A DNA stretch of 64,000 nt from Plantago ovata (taxonomy: Eukaryota > Streptophyta > Magnoliopsida > Lamiales > Plantaginaceae): positions 115,311,397 through 115,375,396 of the forward strand of contig CM051456.1 of NCBI GenBank assembly GCA_028274465.1. Direction: 5' to 3'. The stretch's first letter is position 1; the number at the start of each line of letters is the position of its first letter. Made by a program: the position numbers and the translations under genes. This document shows, one piece after another, positions 34,831 through 47,149 of this stretch. The notes beneath the pieces were generated by a model, which had not been told where the DNA came from, made no database searches, and saw only the letters and a program-made list of their open reading frames with translations.

Positions 34831-35597
34831 AACTCAATTTTTGGAGGTGGATCCTTTAAGCAATAAGACAAGAGACGAAAATTAGTTTCTTTCACATCTT
34901 CATTACCTTGCAATTTGTCTACACATTTATTTTCTGGAATTGATAGTAAGTAATATCAACTGTAGTACAGTCGATACCTTTCTAAATATCTGTGTGAAGT
35001 GTAACTATTCGTCCCAAACATCTTCTTTTCAATGTCTGAAATAAAGTATTGTTTGCTTGCATCCTGTAGGAAGGTTGAATAACAAGTAAACTAAGAAATG
35101 CCAAAGTGAAGTTTACAAGTCAATTTGTGGATGTTTATGCACCACTACTGAGATCTTCAAGAAATAATAACAATGTACGGAAATGCTCCATCTGATGTTA
35201 TATCTGTACTAGTTGAAGCATCTCAGCAAGAAACTCCACCCTTGGAGTGATCCTAGGTGAGTTTCTACATTCAACTTTCTAGCTAATTAGTTGTTTGAAG
35301 TGATAAGCATTGACTTGTATAGAACAACATCACAAATCTACAACTGTAACTGAAAAACAATCACACATGTGAAGTACAAATTAATCAGATAGCAGCAATT
35401 GCCATGGATATACTCTTAAATCTGTTAGAATTGTTTTCTCAATGTCTCCTCTCACAACGTAATAACTTGTTACAAACCCGTGTAAGGTCTTGCTTATATA
35501 TTACAGATGAAATGGATCGGAGTAATTTATTTGTTCACGGTAGGTTGGCAGAACAACACATCAGCTGAAAATATTGTAACTGTGTGACATGTTCAGG
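34831..35597. other. Spacer between the DC1 pseudogene and the DC1 gene
   Basis: AT-rich, no coding segment recognised. It includes the 3' flank of the intact DC1 gene. Confidence 0.4.
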
Positions 35598-36287
35598 TCA
35601 ATATTTTACTCCAGTTGCACTGTTCATCATGCTGTTGAGTTGCTGAGCCATCTGAATCTGCATCTGAAGTTGAAACTTGTCAGAAAGAGCAATATCCTGG
35701 ACAGTTGAAATATCCGAGACTTGAGGTGCCTCTTCCCCTGGTCCATCATCCTGATACAGACCTGGCTTCACTTCACTAGTGGCACAAAATGTATGAACCC
35801 GAAAGTCACACTCGGGTTTGTCACAAAAATAGGACCAATGCTTAGAGATCAGATCTTTGGTGCAAATATTGCAGATCTTAGATGGGCTGTTCCCAGTTAG
35901 GCCAAAGCTCAGGTACACGTCGTGCTGATGGCTATTGTGCTTGACTCTTGGAGGTAAATATGCGCAATTTGTGTGGAGGTCAACTTCACAGAGTGGACAG
36001 CAGTAGGAGAATCTCGATCCTTGAGCACCACACGCATCACAATAGAACGAGCCACTGCAATATGTGGGGGTTGGCAGGAGGACTAAAGGATGCAACGAGT
36101 GGGATGGATGCTTGACATACCGATTTGCATTGCCGCAATGCTCATGCAGGAAGAAGTTGCATTTCCAGCACACGAAGATTGAATCGTGACACTGTAAGTT
36201 ACAGCCGTGACATTGGAAGTTCTGATCATGAGGCTGGACTTTGTAGAGGGTCAAGGGGTGCTGGTGGCTGAAATGCATGTACTCCAT
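35598..36287 (-). CDS. DC1 (cysteine/histidine-rich C1) domain protein
   Basis: Intronless, 229 residues. Three consecutive DC1 units of the plant Cys/His-rich C1 family: about 10-51 (HPLTLYK ... CHGCNLQC ... CWKCNFFLHEHC), 60-108 (HPSHSLHPL ... YCDACGAQG ... CPLCEVDLHTNC) and 116-168 (HNSHQHDVYL ... CNICTKDL ... CDKPECDFRVHTFC). Each has the zinc-binding Cys/His pattern and the family's final hydrophobic-HxxC. A non-DC1 tail from about 170 is acidic and then Gln/Met-rich (LQMQIQMAQQLNSMM). No signal peptide. Such proteins are often stress- or defence-associated, but the ligand and partners are usually unknown. A broken copy lies downstream at 34494-34830. Confidence 0.92.
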   Translation of the reverse strand: MEYMHFSHQHPLTLYKVQPHDQNFQCHGCNLQCHDSIFVCWKCNFFLHEHCGNANRYVKHPSHSLHPLVLLPTPTYCSGSFYCDACGAQGSRFSYCCPLCEVDLHTNCAYLPPRVKHNSHQHDVYLSFGLTGNSPSKICNICTKDLISKHWSYFCDKPECDFRVHTFCATSEVKPGLYQDDGPGEEAPQVSDISTVQDIALSDKFQLQMQIQMAQQLNSMMNSATGVKY

Positions 36288-37791
36288 TAATTTCTGTGTT
36301 GTGTGATTCTATCGTACTATTTCGATCTCTTGGATAAGTTGTAGTAAGATCTACCAAATCAGAACTTAATTGGGCTTGTTAATGCACATGGTACTTAGTC
36401 TAAACTTTTTGCAAGTGGGAAATGTTTGGATCACTAATGATAGATCTATAACAGGTTTAATTGACTATGAATTTCATGAACTAGCTTGAAGTTGACTTCG
36501 AAGGAAGTTCAAGCAAAAGTATTGGCCTTAGCCTACATGTTAGGTTGGTTTTAATCTTTACAATCAAAGTCAACTATCTTTGTTGTTGCTTGCTTGTTGG
36601 TAAGCTGTAACGAAGTTGTTGCTGCTGCCAATACATGATCGAAAAGTTTCTAGTTTAGTCTCCCTTGAAAGTTGATACATAACATATATATAATCACCAA
36701 GCCTGATGGAGTGTGTTATTGTTGTGTATTCAATCTATGTACAGTCTTAATTTAGCTGAGCTCTATCTGTTATTCCATGCAAATTTATCAACTGAGGTAT
36801 ACATTGACACTATGTTTAGGCTAATGATATACTGTATATATCCAGAGAGAAATTTCCTGTTTTCAAATTGACTACTATTAGGCCTTTTAACAACTGCAGA
36901 TTTCCGGATTAGGCCTCTTTGGAACTCCTACTTTCTGTTACTCCTACTATATATATCACAGTTGATGTCTCCAAATTGAAGGTCTATTGTTGTCAATTAT
37001 AAGTATTACAACGTCTCAAAGATAGAGTGAATACGCCTTCAGGAATACGCATGCTTACACTACTCTGTTGTTTCGTCAATGCTTAAATAACTGACCAGAA
37101 GTCCGATATACATGGTCCATGTCCTAAGTTGAATATATAGTATGAGTATCATTACCTTGAATAGTAATGCAAGATTATTAGAGTCTGATTATAATGAAGA
37201 AAATGCAAAGGATTGGTTAATGATACAGAGAACTGGTTCAATACATATATTCTCCTTGATCTTTTTAAAAGTGAATAAATTTTCAGGAACTTGACTTTGG
37301 ATATGATACTTCATAAACTATCCCAGTAGACTATGTCAAAATATAGTTGCCGGTTTGTGTTGATTAAGTCTATTAAAATTTATTAAACATCTACGGTTTT
37401 TGCGGGTACCTGAGAGTAACTGGTGCATGCAGTGAGATTTGCAAGCAGCAATTTAGGAATTAGGAACCACAGTCAAGTAACATATGATGCTAAGAGAGTT
37501 CACACTATGTAGGTTATAACTAGAAACAAACAACAGATGCAAAATGACATTATATGGGATCTGGTAGTTCAGCATAGGATGTTTCTATTTGCTACAACAT
37601 ATACAATGTAGGAGTATAAACTGTTGGCCGGCTACATAGTTCTTGACAAATGGATTGCTTTGGATTAATTTGAAAAGGACATCAAGTACAGGCTCTTTCA
37701 AATGTGTGTCATTCTAATTTCTACATGCCTATGACATTTCCAAGGTTATTTTACTTCAGTTGCATATCAGAAAGAACCAGCTTCAGTAAGG
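36288..37791. other. Intergenic DNA between the DC1 gene and the hypothetical gene
   Basis: No clear exon. The frame of the downstream hypothetical gene stays open a short way upstream of its Met, past a possible acceptor (TTACTTCAG near 37760), so an earlier exon cannot be excluded. Confidence 0.4.
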
Positions 37792-38406
37792 ATGGAAGGG
37801 CGAAGGGGTCAAAACCATGAGAAAGATGTTAGTTCCGAGCAGCTTCATTCAGGAGACCACTCAACTCTGATTTCTGAAGCTTTTACTCTCCCGAGTTGCC
37901 AATTTAGCGATGCCTGCTTTTCGCTTGATATTGGAAAGTCTACTCCAGTTAAGGAGAACAGAAATCAGGCTAACTTGTATCATTCTGGTCATCAACAACC
38001 GATCTTTCCAGGATCTGTACATCCAGAGAGATACCACTACACGACTGATCCCAAGAAAACGGTGCAGAAATCACAAGTCTCCAAACAGTCAAATTCTGAT
38101 TTTGGCAAGAGAAGTTTCAGGAGAGAGCAAAGCCTGGCGCCTGCGACTGGGATTGGTTCCAATGTTTGGTCGGAATTAGGCCAAAACGACAACCACAACA
38201 ACAAGGGTCGCAAGTACGTTGGGACAAACAACAATGCTCAGTTGAAAGAACAGACCATAACGAAAGATGTAAGTTATCCCGATTTTATTTATTCTAGTTC
38301 ATGACATACTGATGAACACAGGCTTCAGAGAGTTTTAACATTTTTTCAAGATTTTCAGGTGAATTTGAAGCGTCCATTTTGGTCTAAACTTCTGATGTGC
38401 TCATAA
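37792..38406 (+). CDS. Hypothetical two-exon protein, 174 residues
   Basis: Exon 1, 37792-38268, ends at a strong donor (GAT|GTAAGT). Exon 2, 38359-38406, follows a TTTTCAG acceptor and adds VNLKRPFWSKLLMCS before TAA; phases agree. The product is hydrophilic, Ser/Asn/Gln/Lys-rich, with no signal, membrane segment or motif I know. The C-terminal KRPFWSKLLM is the most structured-looking part. The frame stays open a little upstream of the first Met, so the true protein may be longer with 5' exons I have not identified. I assign no function. Reading through the intron instead would give a 170-residue end VSYPDFIYSSS, less likely given the donor quality. Confidence 0.55.
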
Positions 38407-38823
38407 GATGTTGGAAGATCAACAAGCATCCTGCAGCAGCCAGCAGGATAAGAGTACTATTGAAAGCATAATAACTAGCTAGGAATATGTTACACACACA
38501 TCAAATCAAATGATACAATATGATATGGACATTTAACAGAAATTAGTTTCAAGGATGACTCAAAAGATGGTTGTTTTGGTAAGAAATCTTATGATGTCTG
38601 CTGCAAGAAGTATATGTAAAATCATGTATTAGTCCATAGTATTATGGTGTGGCTTCTTTTGATCTCATGGTACTATCATCATACTATCGACTCTCTTGTT
38701 TGTTTCAACTGTCAACTATCACTGTATACTAAGCAATCGTACACAAAACCGCTACTGTTCTTTTATACTACTTCGTGTTGAAAAAGAATATGGTAACTTG
38801 AACAGAATCCACCACACATTTAA

Positions 38824-39000
38824 CTTTTTTTTTCTTTCAATTTGTAATGGTATTCTTTTACAACTAATTCAACCTAGCACTGTCGGACTCTTTTTTACGG
38901 GGTGGCTCTCCCAAGTCCCAACAATGCTTTTTACATTCTTAAAACTCAAACCGTGACCTTACTTAACTTAAGTGAACTCAAGTCCCTTATCACTTGAGCC
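38824..39000 (-). mobile_element. Candidate tRNA-derived SINE
   Basis: On the minus strand GGCTCAAGTGATAAGGG (A-box-like, 38983-38999) is followed at tRNA-like distance by GGTCACGGTTTGAGTTT (B-box-like, 38941-38957), about 100 bp of body, and an A-rich end near 38825-38840. There is no target duplication that I can confirm. Confidence 0.4.
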
Positions 39001-41560
39001 AATACTTGTTTCTTCTATTTTAATGTTCAAATAGGAATTATACATGTAGTTGAATTTTTTATTTTCTTTTTCCATATTTTACATTATCTCAAATCGGTTG
39101 AAGATTAAAACTTCTACTTAATGAGCAATTGGGCAAATAAGGCTCTATCAGTAATTTTCGTTTCGTTCATACAGGATATATGAAGTGAATAAAGATGAAT
39201 TGTACTTGTATATTTATAATATAAAAAATAATTATGACCGTCTTAATTAAGAGGCCCTTTGCGAATTTCAAGTGGGCCTCAAACTATTAATCAAATCTTC
39301 ATTAATGAAATATTGAGAAAAATAAGGAATATAGAAGGAAAAAGACATTGAAGTAAACAGAGTCATAAGTTGTACATGTGTTATATTTCTTCTCTAATTC
39401 TAATGCTTCAAATATTTAATTTCAGTAAGCCTAGTATGGGACCTTAGAAATTTGGGCAGGGATGCTCTAGGAAATACGATGCCTAAGCAATTGGGCTCTC
39501 TACTCGTGTTTAGGTTATCTTCGGCACTGTGTGAGCCATCGAAAATGACCTATATTCATGCTCACATGTTATTGGGCGTCTGAGCTAAGATGGCATGATC
39601 ATCACAATATGAATTCAATGTCTTTTTTTCTTTTTTTTTTTTTTTATCAGAAAGCAAACTCAATCTATTTTATTTTTGACTTTTGTTTTATTCTTATTTT
39701 TTTTAATTTACTTGTTAAAAAGTAAAACAAAAAATAAATGAACAATTAAATGTAAAAATTGAATTTAAAAAGGGATGACTGCTGGAGATTATTTTTTTTA
39801 TGTTTGAGTATAAGTAAAAAAGTTACATGGCATAAGAGATAAGGTTTGAGCTAGAGGGAATAACCGATGGAAATAGCATTAGAGATAAGCCTGAAAACAA
39901 CTAATCATACCTAAATTCAACTGAACTTGAACTTTATTGAATGAATATAGGTAAACAAAACTGAATTGAATTAAAATTAATAAACTATCACATAAAACAA
40001 ATAAAATAGAGCCTAAATTTAATGTTTCTCAAAATCGATGTTGCAAGGGCTCAATGTATGAGGTTTTTAGATCGTTTACAGATTTTTTTTTCGTTCTATT
40101 TTATAAGATTGTTTTTCTTATTTTTTTTCAAACTTTTATATCACAATTTTATTATAAATATCATTTATCATTTATTAAATTCAATACCACGCACATTATA
40201 TATACCCAACCTTCTGAAACACTATTACGTGAATACTGGCTGATAGTTGATGCGATATTCAGAAATGAGTCATGAATAACGCGTACTACTCACGCATTTT
40301 TTGCGTTGTAAGATGATCTGAGCCGACCTGGCATGGGGAGTATCGAATCGAAGCCAACTTTGTCCGCCAACCATTCCCACAATTAAACTAAACTATTGCA
40401 GGATCAAAAGGTTGACCAACTCTTTCGACGTCAATGCCACTTGACACAACTAAAATTCTCCATTAGATAGATTATTATCAACTTTTAAATAAATTTGAAG
40501 TGTTACTGCATATTTTTCTTCTTTTCATGTATAGGATATATAGTTTTGTTTTGGGTCTACTTCTAAACATTGTCAACCAACAACTGTTAGTCTGTTATCC
40601 TTTTATTTATTTATTTGTTTTTGAGAAACACTGTTATCCTTTTATTTGTTTTCGGTTATAGTAAAAGTTTGAAAGGAAAACAATGAGTTTAAGAATAATA
40701 CTGACTTTTAGTTGACTTTTGTGTTTTACTCATATTTTTATTGAACTTATAAAAAAATTAGCAAAACTATCTATTTATTGTACCCTAATCATATTCTATA
40801 TTATCGACTTCTCATGTGCTACTCCAACACCTTAACACTCGGCCGGTCATCCAACAGTTGCAATATGTATAGTTTTTATGATTTCAACCAAACTAAACAT
40901 ATTTGAAATTCTAACTTGTACTTAATGGCTTTAACCCAACATTGATACGGTGTGAGTAAAAGTGTAAGCAAGAACATAAGGTGGGTCGGGTTCCAAACTA
41001 ATTTTAGCTTATTTTTGTTTTTCAATCTTTGAACAGGATTTATTTATATATAGAATTATAGTCATGGTTTTTTTCTTTGTTTAGAATTTAGAAACAACTT
41101 CGATGCTTGGGGTTGAACTTCTTCTCATATTTTTGTATCCAACATACACGCAGTAATTAATTATTAATGTACAAATATAAATTTAATACTACTTTTAAAA
41201 CAGAAGAGAACTCTAACACGAAGTGCGGGACCAAATCAATGTGATTCAAGGAAGGTATAGTAGTAGTGCGAGTAGAATGCACCATTCACATTTATTTCTT
41301 TACGTTTACTTTTTTTATCCACTATATTCATTTATTTACATCTTTTTTATATGTGACACCAATTAAACACATAATATAACATACTAATTAAAATTCGTGC
41401 GAAAATCAGATAGTAGAAAAAAATCAGTGTGTAGATGAAAAAATATGAGATAGATTCAAATAATGAAATGTAAAGAATTGGAATTTTAAGGAAAAAATAT
41501 GTAAAAAGTTTTTAACTAGAACTGATGTGACCGTCGCCTTCAGGGGTGCAACGCAAATGG
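39001..41560. other. Long intergenic region
   Basis: AT-rich with T/A homopolymer runs (39624-39650, 40081-40090, 40118-40130). I see no gene, RNA or bounded element. Confidence 0.5.
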
Positions 41561-41568
41561 GTAAGGAG

Positions 41569-41880
41569 CAGGGGCGGAGCTGTTCATGGGCAGGGTAGTG
41601 CTCCTGCACTACCCTCTTTTTTGTTTTTAATTATATATTAGTTCATTTTTGATAATTTTCTACATATTGCACTACTTATTTTGACATTATTTGTTATTTT
41701 TCTTTGTGATACTGTACATAAATTGTGAATTATTAATAAAATTATTACCTCTAGTGTTGTATAGTTTTGATACTTCAAATATTTTCTATTATAAAACAAT
41801 AATAATTTGTCTTACAGTAAATAAAAACACTATTTTCGTATATGTGCACTAGGCGATATTAGTTCTTGGCTCCGCCCCTG
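41569..41880. mobile_element. hAT-like MITE, 312 bp
   Basis: Perfect 12-bp terminal inverted repeats CAGGGGCGGAGC / GCTCCGCCCCTG. Flanks are GTAAGGAG at 41561-41568 and GTAAGAGG at 41881-41888, an 8-bp target duplication with two mismatches. The interior is AT-rich and non-coding. CAGGGGCGGAGC-type ends with an 8-bp duplication fit a non-autonomous hAT element. It lies about 500 bp upstream of the WRC gene. Confidence 0.8.
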
Positions 41881-42115
41881 GTAAGAGGCTCTAGCTGAGC
41901 GTATCCACCCTGTATGGGGAGAGTAAATCAATCTGTCATGGTCCGTAGCTTTTGAACCCAGGTAACCGGTCACCCACCATGACCCCACCCCCACCTAGGA
42001 CCCGACCCAACCCAACCCAACTTCTTCTTCCTTAGTTCGTACGTGCCACTACTTCACACGTGCCACCCCTCCTCAAGAACTCCACCTTTGATTGTTTCTC
42101 TCTCTAAGTCTCAAA

Positions 42116-42203
42116 CACTCACACACACATTGTGCGTGTTCAAACTGTTTCTCTGGTGCAACAAATCAAAACTCTCTCTCTCTCTTTCTCTCTCTCTAAA
42201 CAC
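42116..42203 (+). promoter_or_regulatory. CT-rich leader of the WRC gene
   Basis: Pyrimidine-rich tract with (CT)n runs at 42173-42198, roughly 200 bp upstream of the ATG. CT tracts of this kind are common near plant transcription starts and 5' UTRs. Confidence 0.4.
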
Positions 42204-42394
42204 AACACAGAGAAACAAACATACACAATTAACCAACTGACACAACACACCCAACATGTATACATCGTGAGCACCCTTTCCTTGTATATTTTCCTTTTCT
42301 CAATTGCACTTCTAACACAAACAACAATTTTCATTACACCACTACCACCACCACATAGTTTTCTCAACTTCAACTCCTCCTGTTCACTAAAACC

Positions 42395-44664
42395 ATGAGG
42401 ATCAGAAAGCGTTTCCTCGTAGAATCTTCTCTCCGTTCAGATCCCCACCTCCGCCGCTCTAGGCCGCCGCCTCCGACGTCTTCTGATCCACCGTTCGATC
42501 ACATCATGGCGATTCGTAGCATAATCAAGACATGGCTCTTTACCGAAGACAACAAGGTAAACTTTTTCTTAAAAAAGAAAAACACGTTCAAGTGTGTGTT
42601 TGTGTGTGAGAAAATGGGTGTTACATTACATACACTACACCCATGACTTTTTCAAAACAAAAAATAAATAAAATAAAAATGTTGCACTCATAATATAACT
42701 GTGTAGTCTCTGGTTCAATTCTGTAGTAGAAATTGAGTAATTGCACCAGAATATTATTGCACTCACTCACTCAGTACTCATTGCTTTGCACATTATTATT
42801 ATTATTATTGTCATGTTAATTGATAATAATACTACTAGCACTATAGTTTTAATTATTTCTGCTATACCTTACCAGTTACCTGTCTCTATTTATGTTTTTG
42901 TTTGCAGAAATTGGTAATTGATGAGACATTCAAAGTGGAAGAAACCCACACCTTTACTCATAACATTAGGTAAGGATAGTTTTGTTTTAGAACAAAGGAT
43001 AAATGATGAATCATGAATTATCTTCTTTTCAGGGTTCTTTTTTTTTTTTTTTTTTAATCTTACTTATATATATGCACCCAAGCAAAAGATTAGATCAGAA
43101 AGAAGTGGGAGAACTGTTGATCCGATATTAATTGTTTCAATCTCATAATTAAATAACCATTAAAACTTTGTATTTATATATAGAGACTAGTACAGTACTA
43201 GACTACTAGTAAATGTATTTTGCATTTAATTTTAATTTGATATATACATTCATGATTCATGTCATTGTGATGCATATATGTATATATATTTTTTATATAA
43301 TATATTTTGTTTTAATTTGGTGGTGGCTTTTTATCATGTTAGTTTGAGAAATAAAAAGATAATAGCCCATGTGGTGTGGTGCATGTTAGCATGGGGGTAT
43401 ATAATAGTGAGTGTTTATTTACCACATGGTCCCCCAGCAACAACATTCATATCCATAAATCACTTCATTCCATCTCCAGGCTAATTGTTGCACTCATCTA
43501 TATATGTATGTATCATAATAATACTACTCTTAGCTTATATATTCTTCTTGTTTGTTAAATTAATTAGCTGCTTATTATTTTAATTAATTTCAGGAGTGTA
43601 ATTACCACCCCATCATCAGCTAATGATCATCAAGCAATGACTAGTAATAAGAGAATTATGATACATGACCCATCTTCTTCCTCTTCTGCAGCTGCTGCTG
43701 TTCAAGGTATTGTATTCTCTAACGGTGCAACATGCCAAATTCTGTAATTCAACACTAGCTAGGACCTACTACTGTTGATATAAACACATGCATACATTAC
43801 TTCCCTACTTCTCAAATCAGATTTCACATATTCCATTTATATATGTCTAAATCATACATAAATTATATTCTTATTTTTGTCATATTATTCCTTAATCAAT
43901 CATTGTATTCAAAATCAAATGTGACATTTGGTCCAGAACGAATGAAGTAGAATTACAATAAAACCAATTAACCAACTCAAGAGGTTGAATTTGATCAATG
44001 TAAATTTATACAATAAGACACTGTATATAAGATTCATGCACTAGACTACTAACTGCTATATATGGAAAATTTTCTAAATTACACTGAAATTCTACTTGCT
44101 GCTGAAAAATTTAATCTCTTCTAAAAGTTCGAACATGTTTAGAGTTGTGTGGCGAATTCATTTATTTATATGAAAATTCCCTAACGAGTTGATTCTGATC
44201 GATGCATTCTTATTTAAGGGAACTGGTATGAAGGAGATAATGAGCTTGATGATCCCTTGAAGAAAAGAAATGATAGCTTCAAAAGAAAAGAAGAAACAGC
44301 ATTACAGGAGACAAGCATCAAATGCAACAATATTGTCCAGTTTGAGGTTAGCGAATCAACGAGTAGTGGTGGGAAGAAGATGAAGAGAGGGAATGTGATC
44401 ATGGAGGGTTCACGGTGCAGTCGTGTGAATGGGAGGGGTTGGCGGTGCTGCCAGCCGACATTGGTAGGATACTCATTGTGCGAGCATCATCTTGGAAAAG
44501 GGAGACTCAGAAGCATGTCAAGTGCCCGTCGTCACGCAGAAATTACACAGACATCATTTGGTGGTGGAGAGGAGGAGAGGAAGTTGCTGCCTTTGGGTGT
44601 GACAAAGAAGAGGACTAGGATTGTCAAAGCTAGATCATTGAACAGCTTGCTCGGCCAAATTTAA
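42395..44664 (+). CDS. WRC-domain protein (not a GRF), four exons
   Basis: Exons 42395-42556, 42908-42969, 43594-43706 and 44219-44664, all GT-AG with matching phases, give 260 residues. Near the C-terminus a WRC zinc motif is complete: Cys179-x9-Cys189-x10-Cys200-x2-His203, containing GWRCCQ at 186-191. In growth-regulating factors WRC binds DNA and carries the nuclear signal, but there it follows a QLQ domain; I find no QLQ here, so this belongs to the WRC-only group. The N-terminus is Arg/Pro-rich (MRIRKR ... RRSRPPPP) followed by IIKTWLF. Lys/Arg clusters around 126-136 and 165-169 could serve nuclear import. Exon 3 is Ser/Ala-rich (SSSSSAAAA). Role inferred: nuclear, possibly transcriptional; no target can be named. 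The gene sits alone with long flanks. Confidence 0.85.
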
Positions 44665-47149
44665 ATCCTAAATTTTTTTTATCAATGAAAAGATTATATA
44701 TAAATATGCATGCATGATACATTTTGTTGTTTAAATTGATGAAGTATTAACTTAAAATGGATCACTTATATATGTTAATTAATTTTGCTCAGACATATAT
44801 GCTGTTACTTGCTTGTTCAATTTGCCTGAGGGTTTCGGCTAATTATGTAAACATTACTTTATTAGATATGATTCAATGTATGGGAAGAGAAGCTACAGTA
44901 CATGTGCATGGGTACATATTCCATATTTTAAATTTTTGCTGTTTCAAGAAATGTTTATATGTGAATTAATTAGGCCAATTAATGGCCGCCCTTAATGATA
45001 ATTCCATCTATAACAATTTTTATATATATAAAAAGATAACTAAACTCGAACCATCACGTCTCAAACAAATTTTCTTAATTGGTGTGATTAGAATGTCGCA
45101 TAAGGACATGTTAATGTTCTTTATAGTTTTAAGAAAGGGCTAGAGAGAGAGCATCTTTATTAGTCTATAAACCATAAGCTTTTCCTTGAACAACATATAT
45201 ATTGCTCAGTAAATTTTTAATATAAAAGGAATTATATTTAAAGTTTCAGGGATGAAATCTTAAATTATGGATAATATTACACATAATTAATTTTTTTTAT
45301 TATTTGTAAGAAGGGCGTTCCACAACCCCAGACTGTTTTATCACAAATGAGATGTTTTAACTGGGGGATTTTAATGATCTATTAGAAGCTAATTAATTGT
45401 ATTGTACTGTACTATATGATATGAAATTAATTGATCATGAATTGGTAGCCTTAATAAATTGCTATTGGGGTTATTGGTATCCCACGCCACAAGCAAACAA
45501 ATGATGTTGAGTAAGCCAGCCATGCCAAAATTGCCAGGTCAAGTCATCTGTGCTGCTGTTTCTGCTGGTGGACAAATGTGTAACCAATTTTTATGACGAC
45601 CTTTACCGGCAACCGGGAATCAAATCTATTTTGCCAACTTGGAAAATTGACCAATTTTTTCCTTTAAAGAAAAAGCTAAAACAAAAAATATATATCACCA
45701 TATACCATGCTTTAACTTGGGTTCAATTTCAGCACTAGTCCAATTGGGTACGTCATAAAAGCCCAGTTATAACTATCTTCTAGCCCTGTAATGTCAGCCC
45801 AATAGAACGTTAATGGTCAGCCTACTCAGGGCCGACATGTTGTGGAACCGAAGCAAATAAGCGTAGTAATGTAAATGCTGCTAAGTTCGAGAATTTCAGA
45901 CAATTTAAAGAGATTTTAAATGTTATTCATACTAACAAAACAAGGTGTTTTTTCTTCAAGAATTCATCCAAATACATTAAACATGTTTGCTTCGGAGAAA
46001 TCTTAAGATGGCAGACCTACTTGAAAATTTTCAATGCGCAAAAAAGAACATGTATTGATCTGTGGGGCCAACAACATATCAATTTGAATATCAGCCCATG
46101 AGTACGGGCTATTATGTCAATCCATGGATTTGTCCGGTGTATAAATCCCAACATCATAAAAAAAAAAAAAAAAAAAAAAAGAACTTTGAAAAACAAAATG
46201 AAAATTATGATTTTACGAAAATTTCACTCAATCTATAGGGTTGTGTACTTGATCAATCCGACCCAATGATTTTACGAAAATTTCACTTAATCAATAGGGT
46301 TGGCATTGAAACCCAATCCGACCCAAATTTCACCAATAGGGTTGTGTACATTTTTTAAAACGAATCCAATTACACGGTCTACTTGGAATAAAAGACAAGT
46401 AGCTAGTATGGTAATATAGTCAAAACCGTAATCTCCTGATTGATGTGGTCTTTCCGACTTTAGAAAAACTGTTTAATCTCAGTAATATTCAAGAGTGACT
46501 AGTAATAAGATTAAAAGAAGCAAAAGGTATGATGGTGTGCCTTGCTTTAAAGTAGCCTAATAATGGAGAATGATGAGTTGTTGTTGCTCTGGAGGCGGCA
46601 GGTAACAGTGAAGAGCATCAGTTAGCATGTTACTTCACATTTAAGCTAGCGATCGACCTCTCAACTCAACTCAACCATGCATTGATTGGTTTTAATTTGT
46701 TTGCTCATGCCACGCTTAAATTAAAGCCGACAATTTCAGCTAAAAACACATCCCATGTGAATCACTAACATGGAAAATAACTAACCTTAAAACTGTGTCT
46801 TATGCTACTAGTTCCTTTTTAATTACACATATTCATTCATATACTATACCTATACATAATAAATGGGACTTATGAGATGGTGCGTGGAATAGAGTCGGAA
46901 AAGGAGAGGTGCAGTTATAATAATCTTTATATATACGAGTATATACTATACCACTATATATAAACCAGCACATACACTTATTATGTTCATAATCAAATCA
47001 AATAATGTACACAACCCTATCATTTTTTCATGGTACACATAAGTATGTTACTTACACACGCGCACTAGCTTGTGTAATTGGACTCGTGACCAAAAAACCT
47101 CTAAACATTTTGATCGTCTTCTTAATAATAATTGTGGGTGTAACGTAAA
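44665..47149. other. Intergenic region with a 23-bp poly-A tract
   Basis: No gene recognised. A pure A run at 46158-46180 may be the tail of an old retroposon whose body I cannot define. Next to it, 46207-46345 holds two to three imperfect copies of a unit around ATTTTACGAAAATTTCACT ... AATAGGGTTG. Confidence 0.45.
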
